In this document: piece after piece, positions 1-7,644 of the stretch
Layout: each line of letters starts with the position of its first letter
Position numbering within the stretch: the first letter of the stretch is position 1
Origin: Candidatus Scatomorpha stercoravium
GTDB lineage: Bacteria > Bacillota > Clostridia > Oscillospirales > Oscillospiraceae
Length of the DNA: 13,575 bases
Direction: 5' to 3'
NCBI GenBank assembly: GCA_018716005.1
Contig: DVKN01000146.1
Coordinates: forward strand, 1 to 13,575
Position numbers and translations under genes: made by a program
Notes under the pieces: model-generated
What the model saw: the letters and a program-made list of their open reading frames with translations, nothing else
Told to the model about the DNA's origin: nothing
Database searches by the model: none

Positions 1-635
1 AGATAACCGACCCGATGCTCTACACCTACGGCATCGAGCGTCCTCTGGTGGCCATCGAAAACCTCTCCGCCACCACCCTGCGTAACATCATAGGCGACCT
101 GGAGCTTGACCAGTGCCTCACCAGCCGCGACGTCATCAACACCAAGATGCGCTCCATCCTCGACGAGGCCACCGACCCCTGGGGCATCAAGGTCAACCGC
201 GTCGAGCTCAAGAACATCCTCCCGCCCAAGGACATCCAGAACGCGATGGAGAAGCAGATGAAGGCCGAGCGCGAGCGCCGCGAGGCCATACTCCGCGCGG
301 AGGGCGAGAAGAAGTCCGCCATCCTCACCGCCGAGGGCGAGAACCAGGCCGCGATACTCCGCGCCGAGGCCAAGAAGCAGGCCCAGATCCTCGAGGCCCA
401 GGGCAAGGCCGAGGCCATCCTCGCCGTGCAGAGGGCCACGGCGGACTCGATAAAGCTCCTCAACGAGGCCGCGCCGAGCGACCCGGTCATCCGCATCCGT
501 GCGCTGGAGGCCTTCGCCGCCGCCGCGGACGGCAAGGCCACGAAGATAATCATCCCCAGCGAAATCCAGGGCCTGGCAGGGCTGGCCGAGGGCCTCGTAG
601 AGGCCGTCAAGGAAGTCCCCGCCGCCGGTAAGTGA
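1..635 (+). CDS. SPFH/stomatin-family membrane-associated protein, 5' end outside the window
   Basis: This is the C-terminal part of an SPFH (stomatin/prohibitin/QmcA-like) protein. The frame is open to the left edge and reads I-T-D-P before the first Met at 15, matching the family's ITDP-x-x-Y-x-Y-G-x-E-R-P segment, so that Met is internal. From the Met, residues 20-70 hold the end of the SPFH domain (L-R-N-I-I-G, D-P-W-G-I-K-V, V-E-L-K-N-I). Residues 76-145 are an Ala/Glu/Lys/Arg-rich coiled coil with A-E-G-E-K type repeats, and the tail has the family's I-I-I-P-S segment followed by a Gly/Leu/Ala stretch. Such proteins form large oligomers at membrane microdomains; the N-terminal anchor would lie upstream and is not seen. 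The TGA stop overlaps the GTG start of the hexokinase. Family is sure; the specific role is unknown. Confidence 0.9.
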   Translation, partial: ITDPMLYTYGIERPLVAIENLSATTLRNIIGDLELDQCLTSRDVINTKMRSILDEATDPWGIKVNRVELKNILPPKDIQNAMEKQMKAERERREAILRAEGEKKSAILTAEGENQAAILRAEAKKQAQILEAQGKAEAILAVQRATADSIKLLNEAAPSDPVIRIRALEAFAAAADGKATKIIIPSEIQGLAGLAEGLVEAVKEVPAAGK

Positions 636-1921
636 GTGATAGGATGGAATACTCGGATAGGGCGCGCGTCTTCCTGACCGCGCACGGCATGGAGCCGGAG
701 CGCTTCCCGCTCCGGGACGCCACGGCCGCCTTCATAGGCGAGATGGAGCTCGGCCTCGCCGGCCAGAAGAGCTCGCTCGATATGATACCAACCTGGCTCT
801 CCGCCGGGACTATAGAGCCGGGCCGCCGCGCCGCCGTCATTGACGCGGGAGGGACGAATTTCCGCGCCGGCAGCGTCCTCTTCACGGAGGAGGGCGCGGT
901 AATAGAGCGCTGCGAGCGCTCTGCCATGCCCGGCACTTCGGGCAGCGCCACCTGGGACGAGTTCGAGGACTTCGCCGCGGCACAGATAGCGCCCATGCTC
1001 GAGGGCGCGGAGGGCATAGGCTTCTGCTTCTCCTACCGCGCGACCATCACGCCCGAGCGCGACGGCGAGGTTATACGCATGAGCAAGGGCGTCGACCTCA
1101 GGGGCTACGAGGGGCGCTATATCTGCGCCGACCTCAAGGCCGCCCTCGCGAGGCGCGGCGCGCCGGACGTGCCCGCCGTCCTGGTCAACGACACCGCCGC
1201 CGTGCTGCTCGCCGGGGCGGGCGACGTGCGCGCCCACGGCTACGACGGCCTTGTCGGCCTCATCTGCGGCACGGGGCAGAACACCTGCTGCGTCGTCGAC
1301 ACGGGGAAGATAGGCAAGCTCGGCCTCCCCGCGGGCGGGAATATGCTCGTGAACCTCGAGAGCGGCTGCTTCGACGGCTGGCCCCAGGGCGACTATGACC
1401 GCGAGCTGGACGCGAACACGAATAACCCCCGCGACCATCTGCTCGAGAAGATGACCTCCGGCGCCTACCTCGGCGAGCTCTGCCGCCTGACGCTCAGGGG
1501 CGCCGCCCGGGACGGGCTCTTTTCCCCCGCCGGGGCGGATACGGCGCTCGGCCTCGCCACCCTCACGAGCGCGGAGGCGGACGCCATGGCCTGCGGCGCG
1601 CCCGGCCCCTTCGCAGATGAGGCGGACGCCGCCCTCGCCGGCGAGCTCTGCCTCGCCATATTCGACCGCGCCGCGCGCTGCGTCTGCGCCAATCTCTCCG
1701 CCATACTCGTGCTCACCGACTGCGGCGCGGACGCCGCGCATCCCGCCTGCGTGAGCGCGGACGGCTCCGTAATACGCTTCAGCCGCGCCTTCAGGGGGAA
1801 CCTCGAGGCCCGGCTCGCGGACTTCACCGCGGGCGTGCTGGGCCGGCACTGTGTAATCCGAACCCAGGAGGAGGCGACGACCCTCGGCAGCGCCGCCGCC
1901 GCTCTCCTGAACCTCAAGTAA
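632..1921 (+). CDS. Hexokinase, eukaryotic-type (hexokinase family)
   Basis: Predicted cytoplasmic ATP-dependent hexose kinase (glucose to glucose 6-phosphate is the usual reaction), 429 aa. Visible hexokinase motifs in order: M-I-P-T-W at 51-55 (family M-L-P-T-Y), phosphate-1 loop D-A-G-G-T-N at 71-76, F-S-Y-R-A-T-I-T at 133-140 and S-K-G-V-D at 151-155 (sugar-binding region), L-V-N-D-T at 184-188 with catalytic base Asp187, G-T-G-Q-N at 213-217 (phosphate 2), and E-K-M-T-S-G-A-Y-L-G-E at 272-282. These are motifs of the hexokinase_1/hexokinase_2 fold, not the bacterial ROK or glucokinase families. The C-terminal adenosine site is weaker. The GTG start overlaps the upstream TGA by 4 nt (GTGA), suggesting translational coupling; an ATG at 644 is an alternative but has no well-spaced Shine-Dalgarno. 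Sugar specificity cannot be read from sequence. Confidence 0.88.
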   Translation: MSDRMEYSDRARVFLTAHGMEPERFPLRDATAAFIGEMELGLAGQKSSLDMIPTWLSAGTIEPGRRAAVIDAGGTNFRAGSVLFTEEGAVIERCERSAMPGTSGSATWDEFEDFAAAQIAPMLEGAEGIGFCFSYRATITPERDGEVIRMSKGVDLRGYEGRYICADLKAALARRGAPDVPAVLVNDTAAVLLAGAGDVRAHGYDGLVGLICGTGQNTCCVVDTGKIGKLGLPAGGNMLVNLESGCFDGWPQGDYDRELDANTNNPRDHLLEKMTSGAYLGELCRLTLRGAARDGLFSPAGADTALGLATLTSAEADAMACGAPGPFADEADAALAGELCLAIFDRAARCVCANLSAILVLTDCGADAAHPACVSADGSVIRFSRAFRGNLEARLADFTAGVLGRHCVIRTQEEATTLGSAAAALLNLK

Positions 1922-1946
1922 TCTTCACCCAAGGAGGAACAATATT

Positions 1947-2336
1947 ATGCCCCTCGAAACCGGCATCAAGGGCAGCGCCGGCTGCACCGTCACCGCTGCG
2001 GACACCGCAAGGGCCTTCGGCTCCGGCGGCCTCGACGTCCTCAGCACGCCCAAGCTGGTGGCGCTCATGGAGAACGCCGCCCTCACCGCCGTCAAGCCCT
2101 ACCTCGAAGAGGGCACCGACACCGTCGGCACCCGCCTCGACGTCGCCCACCTGGCCGCCACGCCCGTCGGCATGACCGTGCGCGCCGAGGCCGAGCTCAT
2201 CGAGATAGACCGCCGCCGTCTCGTCTTCTCCGTCAAGGCCTGGGACGAGAAGGAGCTCGTAGGCGAGGGTACGCACGAGCGCTTCATCATAGGCATAGAG
2301 AAATTCCTGAGCAAGTGCAGCTCCAAGCTCGGCTGA
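1947..2336 (+). CDS. FlK-like hot-dog acyl-CoA thioesterase
   Basis: A 129-aa single hot-dog-fold protein resembling fluoroacetyl-CoA thioesterase FlK and its common bacterial relatives. FlK uses Thr42, Glu50 and His76. Here Thr34 (in S-T-P), Glu42 (in M-E-N-A-A) and His68 (in D-V-A-H-L) have exactly the same spacing of 8 and 26 residues, and the V-G-T-R-L-D-V-A-H and T-P-V-G-M-T-V segments fit the family. It probably hydrolyses a small acyl-CoA thioester in the cytoplasm; fluoroacetyl-CoA itself is not implied, since most relatives occur where fluoroacetate is not expected. A strong Shine-Dalgarno AAGGAGGA (1931-1938) sits 8 nt before the ATG. It follows the hexokinase by 25 nt with no terminator between, so they are probably co-transcribed. 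It is the last gene before the shared terminator. Confidence 0.85.
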   Translation: MPLETGIKGSAGCTVTAADTARAFGSGGLDVLSTPKLVALMENAALTAVKPYLEEGTDTVGTRLDVAHLAATPVGMTVRAEAELIEIDRRRLVFSVKAWDEKELVGEGTHERFIIGIEKFLSKCSSKLG

Positions 2337-2346
2337 GCCGGGACGG

Positions 2347-2374
2347 AAAAAGCTCCCCGTTTGGGGAGCTTTTT
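2347..2374. terminator. Bidirectional intrinsic terminator between convergent operons
   Basis: A perfect 12-bp stem (AAAAAGCTCCCC at 2347-2358, GGGGAGCTTTTT at 2363-2374) with the 4-nt loop GTTT. The right arm ends in a T-run on the plus strand, 10 nt after the thioesterase stop, and the left arm gives a T-run on the minus strand, 13 nt after the stop of the last peptide-operon gene. The same hairpin can therefore end both converging transcripts. Confidence 0.92.
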
Positions 2375-2387
2375 CGCGTATATGGGC

Positions 2388-3422
2388 TTATTTCTCTATC
2401 TTCGGCATGAGTTCCTTGAGCTCGGGGAGGACTATCTCACCCTCTGCCATTATCTGCACGCCGTCGAGCCAGACGCTGGAGTTGAGGCAGATGCCGTCCG
2501 TGTGGCTCACGGCGTCCTGGCCGTGGGGAGGGGCGTCGATGTCGCTGACGTAGCCTATGCCCCACTCGGTGGAGCCCCAGACGCGCTCGTCCTCGACGAT
2601 GTTGCCCGTGAGGCGCGCGCCGGGGTTGAAGCCGTAGGCGATGTGCGCCATCTTGAGCATGCCGGGGTCGTTGAAGCCGCGCAGGTAGCGCTCGTACTCG
2701 GCGGCCTCCTCGCCGCCGTCTATGCGCTCAATGACGCCGTCCTTCACGGTGAGGCGTATGGGCTCGGCGGGGGCGTGGCCGTAGGGCGGGGTGACGGAGC
2801 CGTCGAAGACTATCGTGCCGTTTATGGAGCCGAAGCGGGGCACGACGTTTATCTGCCCGGTCAGCATATGCACCGCGGGGAAGGAGGCGTCGCCGCAGTC
2901 GCAGGCCACGTAGTGGACGGGGTCTATCTCAAAGCTGACGTCGCAGCCCGCGGGGGTCGTGACGCGCATGGTCTTGGCGTTCCTCGTGAGCTCGGCGACG
3001 CGGCGCATGAAGACCTGGAGCTGCGGCGTCTCGACGTGGCCGATGGTGCGTATCATGAGGTCGGGGTCGAAGTCGACGAGGCACATATAGCGCAGCTTCT
3101 TGTTGACGGCGCTCGCGCGCTCGAAGGGCGTGGAGTACAGCAGCCACTGGTGGTTGAACTCTATCCACACGTCGCAGGCGGAGAGGGCCGCGGTCAGGGG
3201 CTCAATCGGCAGGTCGGGGTCGGCGGCCTTGCCGACGGAGCGCGGCGTGGGGACGGTGACGGTCATGACCGTCGCGCCGGCTTCCCTGACGCTCGCCTCG
3301 ACGGCGCGCAGGACCTCCTCGCTCGAGCCGTAGTCGGCGGTGAGGACGACGCTCTCGCCGGGCTTTACGGCGAAAATCTCGCGCACGAGCTTGCCGGCGG
3401 CAATTTGCAGTTCGCTTTTCAT
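2388..3422 (-). CDS. M29 aminopeptidase / NicX-like metalloenzyme
   Basis: A 344-aa protein of the superfamily that joins M29 (AmpS/aminopeptidase T) aminopeptidases with NicX, the 2,5-dihydroxypyridine 5,6-dioxygenase. The C-terminal part is most typical: A-H-I-A-Y-G-F-N-P-G at 259-268, W-G-S-T-E-W-G-I-G at 282-290 and S-H-T-D-G-I at 306-311. His260, His307 and Asp309 are plausible metal ligands, with the H-x-D pair shared by both families. The Glu of the M29 G-E-V metal motif appears absent: the aligned stretch (190-193) reads Q-I-N-V. Length (about 350) and this loss favour the NicX-like side, though most such proteins are labelled leucyl aminopeptidase. Start ATG is preceded by GGAGGG. 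It is the last gene of the peptide operon, 16 nt after the dipeptidase, so a hydrolytic or ring-opening step on the imported compound is inferred. Exact reaction unknown. Confidence 0.65.
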   Translation of the reverse strand: MKSELQIAAGKLVREIFAVKPGESVVLTADYGSSEEVLRAVEASVREAGATVMTVTVPTPRSVGKAADPDLPIEPLTAALSACDVWIEFNHQWLLYSTPFERASAVNKKLRYMCLVDFDPDLMIRTIGHVETPQLQVFMRRVAELTRNAKTMRVTTPAGCDVSFEIDPVHYVACDCGDASFPAVHMLTGQINVVPRFGSINGTIVFDGSVTPPYGHAPAEPIRLTVKDGVIERIDGGEEAAEYERYLRGFNDPGMLKMAHIAYGFNPGARLTGNIVEDERVWGSTEWGIGYVSDIDAPPHGQDAVSHTDGICLNSSVWLDGVQIMAEGEIVLPELKELMPKIEK

Positions 3423-3438
3423 GGTTTCCCTCCGGATT

Positions 3439-4710
3439 TTATAGATTCGCGAGGCGCTCTATGGCGCGGCGGTATATCTCCTTCGCGCCGAGCAGGTCCT
3501 CCACGAGGACGTACTCGTCGCGCTGATGCTCGGTGCACTCGCGGCCGGGGCGCATGGGGCCGTAGGCCACGATGCCGGGCATGGCCCGGGCGTAGGTGCC
3601 GCCGCCGATGACGGTCGGCTCGCTCATGTCGCCCGTGACGGAGCGGTACACGTCCACGAGCGCGCGTATCACCTCACCGTCCCTGTCCATGTAGACGCCG
3701 GGGAGGTTGTCCGTGTTTTTCCAGGTGAAGCCGTACTCGCGGCAGGCCGCGTCTATGGCCGCGTCCACCTCGGCGCTCGTGTGGGTGACGGGGTTGCGGA
3801 TGTCGAGCGTGAGGGTGACGGTATCCCCCTCGGTGCGCAGGAGGCCGGCGTTCACGGTGAGCCTGCCGCTCTCCTCGTCGCAGAGGGGGCAGCCGAGCTT
3901 GCCGCCGTGATAGTCGCCCATGAGGCGCTTCGCGTAGAAGTCCGCGAGCGGGCTTTCGACCCCGGCGGAGACGAGGGCGGCCATGAGCTTGTCTATGGCG
4001 TTGTCGCCCTTCTCGGGGGTGCTGGCGTGGGCGCTTTTGCCGCTCGTCACAATCGTGCGCTGCTCGCCGGCGGCGTCCAGATAGGTGCAGCGGGCCCAGT
4101 CGGGCACGACGTTGCTCGCCTCGCCGCCCTCGACGGAGATAAGGCCGCTCCCTTCGAGCGGGAGGCTTATCCTGTACTCGAGTATGCCCTTCTCGCCGTA
4201 GATGGCGGGGAAATCCGCGTCGGGCGTGAAGCCGAAGACGGGCTTCTCCTCGTGCTCGAGGTAGTACTTCATGTCCGCCCAGTCGCCCGTCTCCTCGCAC
4301 TGGCCGAAGATGAGCCTGACGCGGCGGCCGAGGGGCGCGCCGGAGTCCTGCAGCTCCTTCATGGCGAAGAGCGCGGCGAGGGTCGGGCCCTTGTCGTCGG
4401 CGGCGCCGCGGCCGTAGAGTCGGCCGTCCGTGAGCTCTCCCTGGGGGTCGTGCTGCCAGCCGCTGCCGACGGGCACGACGTCGAGGTGGCCGAGTATCGC
4501 GACAATTTCATCGCCGGAGCCTATCTCCGCCCAGGCGACCTTGCCATCACGGTTTACATAACGGATGCCCAGCTCGCCGCAGAGCTTGAGCGCGTATTCG
4601 AGCGCCAGCGCGGGGCCGGAGCCGTAGGGGTGAGCCTCGCTCACGTCGACGCCGGCGACGCTCTCTATGGAGATGAGGGAGCGCAGCGCGGCAAAAAACC
4701 TGTCGTCCAT
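3439..4710 (-). CDS. PepV-like M20 dipeptidase
   Basis: Cytoplasmic di-zinc dipeptidase of the PepV (M20, Sapep) family, 423 aa, somewhat shorter than the roughly 470 aa of Lactobacillus PepV. Metal and catalytic residues are all visible: His75 and Asp77 in G-H-L-D-V-V-P, Asp105 in G-R-G-A-A-D-D-K-G-P (bridging), Glu139 (general base) and Glu140 in C-E-E-T-G, Asp164 in F-T-P-D-A-D-F-P, and His395 in C-T-E-H-Q-R-D-E near the C-terminus. The Asp105-Glu140 spacing of 35 equals that of PepV Asp119-Glu154. PepV enzymes cleave dipeptides with an unblocked N-terminus, including beta-alanyl dipeptides such as carnosine, so it fits a peptide-import operon. The start is fixed by GAGGAGG merging with the TGA stop of the DUF917 gene 9 nt upstream. 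Family firm, substrate unknown. Confidence 0.9.
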   Translation of the reverse strand: MDDRFFAALRSLISIESVAGVDVSEAHPYGSGPALALEYALKLCGELGIRYVNRDGKVAWAEIGSGDEIVAILGHLDVVPVGSGWQHDPQGELTDGRLYGRGAADDKGPTLAALFAMKELQDSGAPLGRRVRLIFGQCEETGDWADMKYYLEHEEKPVFGFTPDADFPAIYGEKGILEYRISLPLEGSGLISVEGGEASNVVPDWARCTYLDAAGEQRTIVTSGKSAHASTPEKGDNAIDKLMAALVSAGVESPLADFYAKRLMGDYHGGKLGCPLCDEESGRLTVNAGLLRTEGDTVTLTLDIRNPVTHTSAEVDAAIDAACREYGFTWKNTDNLPGVYMDRDGEVIRALVDVYRSVTGDMSEPTVIGGGTYARAMPGIVAYGPMRPGRECTEHQRDEYVLVEDLLGAKEIYRRAIERLANL

Positions 4711-4719
4711 ATTTCCTCC

Positions 4720-5817
4720 TCAGCAGTAGGGCCTGTAATCCGTGTCGTAGCCGAAGCTGCGGGGGCCGAAGACCTCGAGCCCGCGCTCGGTCGTCCACTC
4801 CGCCGGGGCGGGGAGGGCGGTGACGGCGACGCGCTCGCCCACGCGGGCGTAGGGGTTGAGCTGCGGCATCCGCTCGTCCAGGTCGAAGACGCAGATGAGG
4901 TCGGGCACGGTGACGAAGAACTCGCCGTCGAGCCAGCTGATGATATTCTCGTTCTGGTACCAGATGTGCAGCTCGTGCCCGGCGTATTCGCCCTCGCCGG
5001 CGATGACCGTGTCGCCGTAGGTGTAGCCGTCGCGCGTCTCGTAGCCGCTCTCGGTGACGGCGCCGCGGAACATCATTTTCCCGCCGCCGGCCTCGGTGAC
5101 GGCCGCGACGAAGTCGCCCCCGGCGGCCTTCGCCTCGCGGAAGGCGCGGCCTATCTTCCCGGCGTGGCTTATCGCGCCGCGGATGACGTTTTTGCCTATG
5201 ACCTCCGCCGTGTTGACGTGGTCCATGACGGCGATGTGGTTCTGGCTCACGACGGCCAGAGCGCGCACCATGTCCTCGCCGCGCTCGTCGTCAAAGACGT
5301 TGGTGAACACCGCGCCCTCGCCGAAGCGGTTCATGACGCTCATGGGGCACATGGGCACGCCGCCGAGGAAGTAGGTGGAGTGCTGCAGCGCGGGGACGCT
5401 GCGCCCGGCGGGGTCGCCGTCCATGACGGGGCGGCCGGTCATGGCGCCGACGTAGAGGGCCGTGGCGGTGTTGCCGCCGCCGAGCTCGGTGGATATGACG
5501 GCGCCGACCTCGCGGCCGAGGAAGTTCTCGAGCTGCCTCATGCAGAGGATGTAGAAGCTCTCCTCCGTGGGGGTGAGGCGCGCGTACTTGCGTATCTCCT
5601 CCTCGGTGAGCGGGCTTATCGCGCCGCAGGCGTAGGGCGTGCCGACAATCGCATCGGGGTCCATCTCGGAGAAGTCCGCGAGGGTGAATTCCCTGCCGGC
5701 GGCAAGGGCCTCGTCTATCATGGCGAGCCCCTCGTCGAGGCTGCCGCCGCCTCCGGTGCCGAGCACCGCGCAGCCGTAGAGGATGTCGGTGAGGTCTTCG
5801 CGAGTGAGTTTTTTCAT
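4720..5817 (-). CDS. DUF917 (S-Me-THD family) protein
   Basis: A complete 365-aa member of the DUF917 family, at the family's usual length. Typical segments are L-G-T-G-G-G-G at 19-25, E-L-G-G-G-N-T-A at 111-118, D-G-D-P-A-G-R-S-V-P at 133-142 and G-P-R-S-F-G-Y-D at 351-358. As I recall, Pfam now names its N-terminal part S-methyl thiohydantoin desulfurase (S-Me-THD) after one characterised member; many relatives sit beside hydantoinase/oxoprolinase genes and most have no tested activity. No signal peptide is seen, so it should be cytoplasmic. It lies between the transporter ATPase and the PepV-like dipeptidase with 9-nt gaps on both sides, so it probably acts on the imported compound, perhaps a cyclic amide or other peptide-like molecule. 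That substrate idea is inference only. Confidence 0.85.
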   Translation of the reverse strand: MKKLTREDLTDILYGCAVLGTGGGGSLDEGLAMIDEALAAGREFTLADFSEMDPDAIVGTPYACGAISPLTEEEIRKYARLTPTEESFYILCMRQLENFLGREVGAVISTELGGGNTATALYVGAMTGRPVMDGDPAGRSVPALQHSTYFLGGVPMCPMSVMNRFGEGAVFTNVFDDERGEDMVRALAVVSQNHIAVMDHVNTAEVIGKNVIRGAISHAGKIGRAFREAKAAGGDFVAAVTEAGGGKMMFRGAVTESGYETRDGYTYGDTVIAGEGEYAGHELHIWYQNENIISWLDGEFFVTVPDLICVFDLDERMPQLNPYARVGERVAVTALPAPAEWTTERGLEVFGPRSFGYDTDYRPYC

Positions 5818-5826
5818 ACTGTCTCC

Positions 5827-7635
5827 TTAATTCTCTGCGAGTTCTTTTTCCAGTTCGTCCACCCGCAGGCAGCTCACCACGTGGCCGCCGCCGAGGTCGC
5901 GGGGCTCGGGCCTCATCTGCGAGCACTTATCGCAGGCGTAGGCGCAGCGCTGGTGGAAGGCGCAGCCGGGGGGCGGATTGATGGGGCTGGGTATCTGGCC
6001 CTCGAGGGTCTTGAGCGCGTCCATACCGGTCTTGTCGAGGGTGGGTATGGAGTCGAAGAGCGCCTTCGTATAGGGGTGGCGCGGGTGCGTGAAGACCTCC
6101 TCCGCCGGGCCTATCTCGACTATCTTGCCGAGGTACATGATGGCTATGCGGTCGGCGAGGGCGTGGACGACGCCGAGGTCGTGGCTTATGAGGATGTTCG
6201 TGAGCGAGAAGCGCTCGCGCAGCTCCTGGATGAGGGAGAGGATCTGCGCCTGGCTGAAGACGTCGATGGAGCTCGTGGGCTCGTCGAGGACGACGAGCTT
6301 GGGGTTCGAGGCGAGGGAGCGCGCGATGGCTATGCGCTGCCTCTGGCCGCCGGAGAACTCGTGGGGGTACTTGTAGCAGGCGCTCTCGTCTATGCCGACC
6401 ATCTCCAGCAGCTCCTTGACCCGCGCGAGGCGCTCGGCCTCGCCCAGCTTCTCGTAGACGTCGAGCGGCTCGGCGACGATGTCCTTAATGAGCCAGCGCG
6501 GGTTCAGCGACCAGTAGGGGTCCTGGAAGACTATCTGCACGTTGCGGCGGAAGGCGTGGTCGCCCTTTTTCGCCTCGGCGAAGACGTCGCGCCCGTCGAA
6601 GACGACCCTGCCCTCGGTGGGCTCGAAGAGGTTCAGTATGGTGTTGACGAGCGTGCTCTTGCCGCAGCCGCTCTCGCCGACTATGCCGAGCACCTCGCCG
6701 CGGTTCAGCGTGAAGCTGACGTCGTCGACGGCCTTGAGCGTGAGGTGCTTCTGATGGCGGAGCTCGTCGTTTATGTCGAAGTACTTCTTCAGGTTCTCGA
6801 CCCGGAGCAGCTCCTCGCCCGTGGCGAGGCTGCGGCGCTCATGGTGCCCGGTGCGCACGGCGTCGATGAGGACGCGGGTGTACTCCTCGCGGGGATTACC
6901 TATGAGTTCGGCGGTCGCGTTCTCCTCGATTATCCTCCCGCCGTAGAGTATGCCGACGCGGTCGCAGAAGGCGGAGACGAGGCTCAGGTTGTTCGCGATG
7001 AAGAGCACCGTCATGCCGTGCTTGAGCTGCACCTCGCGCAGGAGCTTGAGTATGCTCGCCTGTATCGTGACGTCGAGGTTGCGCGTGGGCTCGTCGGCTA
7101 TGAGGAACTCCGCGCCGCAGGCGAGGGCGAGGGCGATTATGACGCGCTGGCGCTGGCCGCCGGAGAGCTGGTGGGGATATTTCGCCATGACGCTCTCGGC
7201 GTCGGCGAGCTTGACCTCCTCGAGGAGCTCGACGGCGCGGCGGCGTATCTCCTTCTTCGAGAGGCCGCGGTTGTGCACGCGCAGGACGTCCGTCATGATG
7301 CTCCCCACCTGGAAGACGGGGTTGAGGCAGCTCATGGGGTCCTGGAATATCATCGCGACCTTGCGCCCGCGGACGCGGCGGCGCATATCCTTCTGGCTGA
7401 GGGCGAGCAGGTTCTCGCCGTCGAGCAGGACCTCGCCGGACTCTATCTTCCCCGGAGGGCAGCGCAGCAGCTGCTGCACGGCGAGCGCGAGCACGGTCTT
7501 GCCCTGGCCGGATTCGCCTATGAGGCCGTAGGTCTCGCCCTTGGCTATCTCCAGATGCTCTATGTCGAGCACGGTCTTGACGCCCTCGAAGGAGCGGTGG
7601 GTGACCTTCAGGTTGTTTATCTCAAAGTAAGCCAT
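5827..7635 (-). CDS. Fused dipeptide/oligopeptide ABC transporter ATPase, two nucleotide-binding domains
   Basis: A 602-aa fusion of DppD-like and DppF-like ATPases that would power the adjacent permeases. Domain 1 has Walker A G-E-S-G-Q-G-K-T (40-47), Q-loop Gln98, signature L-S-G-G-Q (157-161) and Walker B Asp181-Glu182. Domain 2 has Walker A G-E-S-G-C-G-K-S (320-327), Gln371, F-S-G-G-Q (427-431), Asp451-Glu452 and H-loop His485. In domain 1 the H-loop reads I-A-N-N-L instead of I-T-H-D-L, so Asn215 replaces the switch histidine, and the D-loop region is R-N-L-D; this site may be weakly active. Only domain 2 carries the C-terminal peptide-transporter segment with four cysteines (Cys558, 564, 568, 571), a pattern that binds an iron-sulfur cluster in some DppD/OppD proteins. 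Spaced 9 nt from both neighbours. Its start is set by an AGGTG site that overlaps the DppC TGA stop. Confidence 0.93.
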   Translation of the reverse strand: MAYFEINNLKVTHRSFEGVKTVLDIEHLEIAKGETYGLIGESGQGKTVLALAVQQLLRCPPGKIESGEVLLDGENLLALSQKDMRRRVRGRKVAMIFQDPMSCLNPVFQVGSIMTDVLRVHNRGLSKKEIRRRAVELLEEVKLADAESVMAKYPHQLSGGQRQRVIIALALACGAEFLIADEPTRNLDVTIQASILKLLREVQLKHGMTVLFIANNLSLVSAFCDRVGILYGGRIIEENATAELIGNPREEYTRVLIDAVRTGHHERRSLATGEELLRVENLKKYFDINDELRHQKHLTLKAVDDVSFTLNRGEVLGIVGESGCGKSTLVNTILNLFEPTEGRVVFDGRDVFAEAKKGDHAFRRNVQIVFQDPYWSLNPRWLIKDIVAEPLDVYEKLGEAERLARVKELLEMVGIDESACYKYPHEFSGGQRQRIAIARSLASNPKLVVLDEPTSSIDVFSQAQILSLIQELRERFSLTNILISHDLGVVHALADRIAIMYLGKIVEIGPAEEVFTHPRHPYTKALFDSIPTLDKTGMDALKTLEGQIPSPINPPPGCAFHQRCAYACDKCSQMRPEPRDLGGGHVVSCLRVDELEKELAEN

Positions 7636-7644
7636 TTCCGCACC

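Noticed and set aside
26..1849. A 607-residue minus-strand open frame
   Set aside because: It is antisense to the SPFH and hexokinase genes, whose motifs are clear; its composition is that of a GC-rich shadow frame.
2361..3611. A 416-residue plus-strand open frame
   Set aside because: Codon-aligned antisense of the M29/NicX-like gene, beginning inside the terminator hairpin; no recognisable domain.
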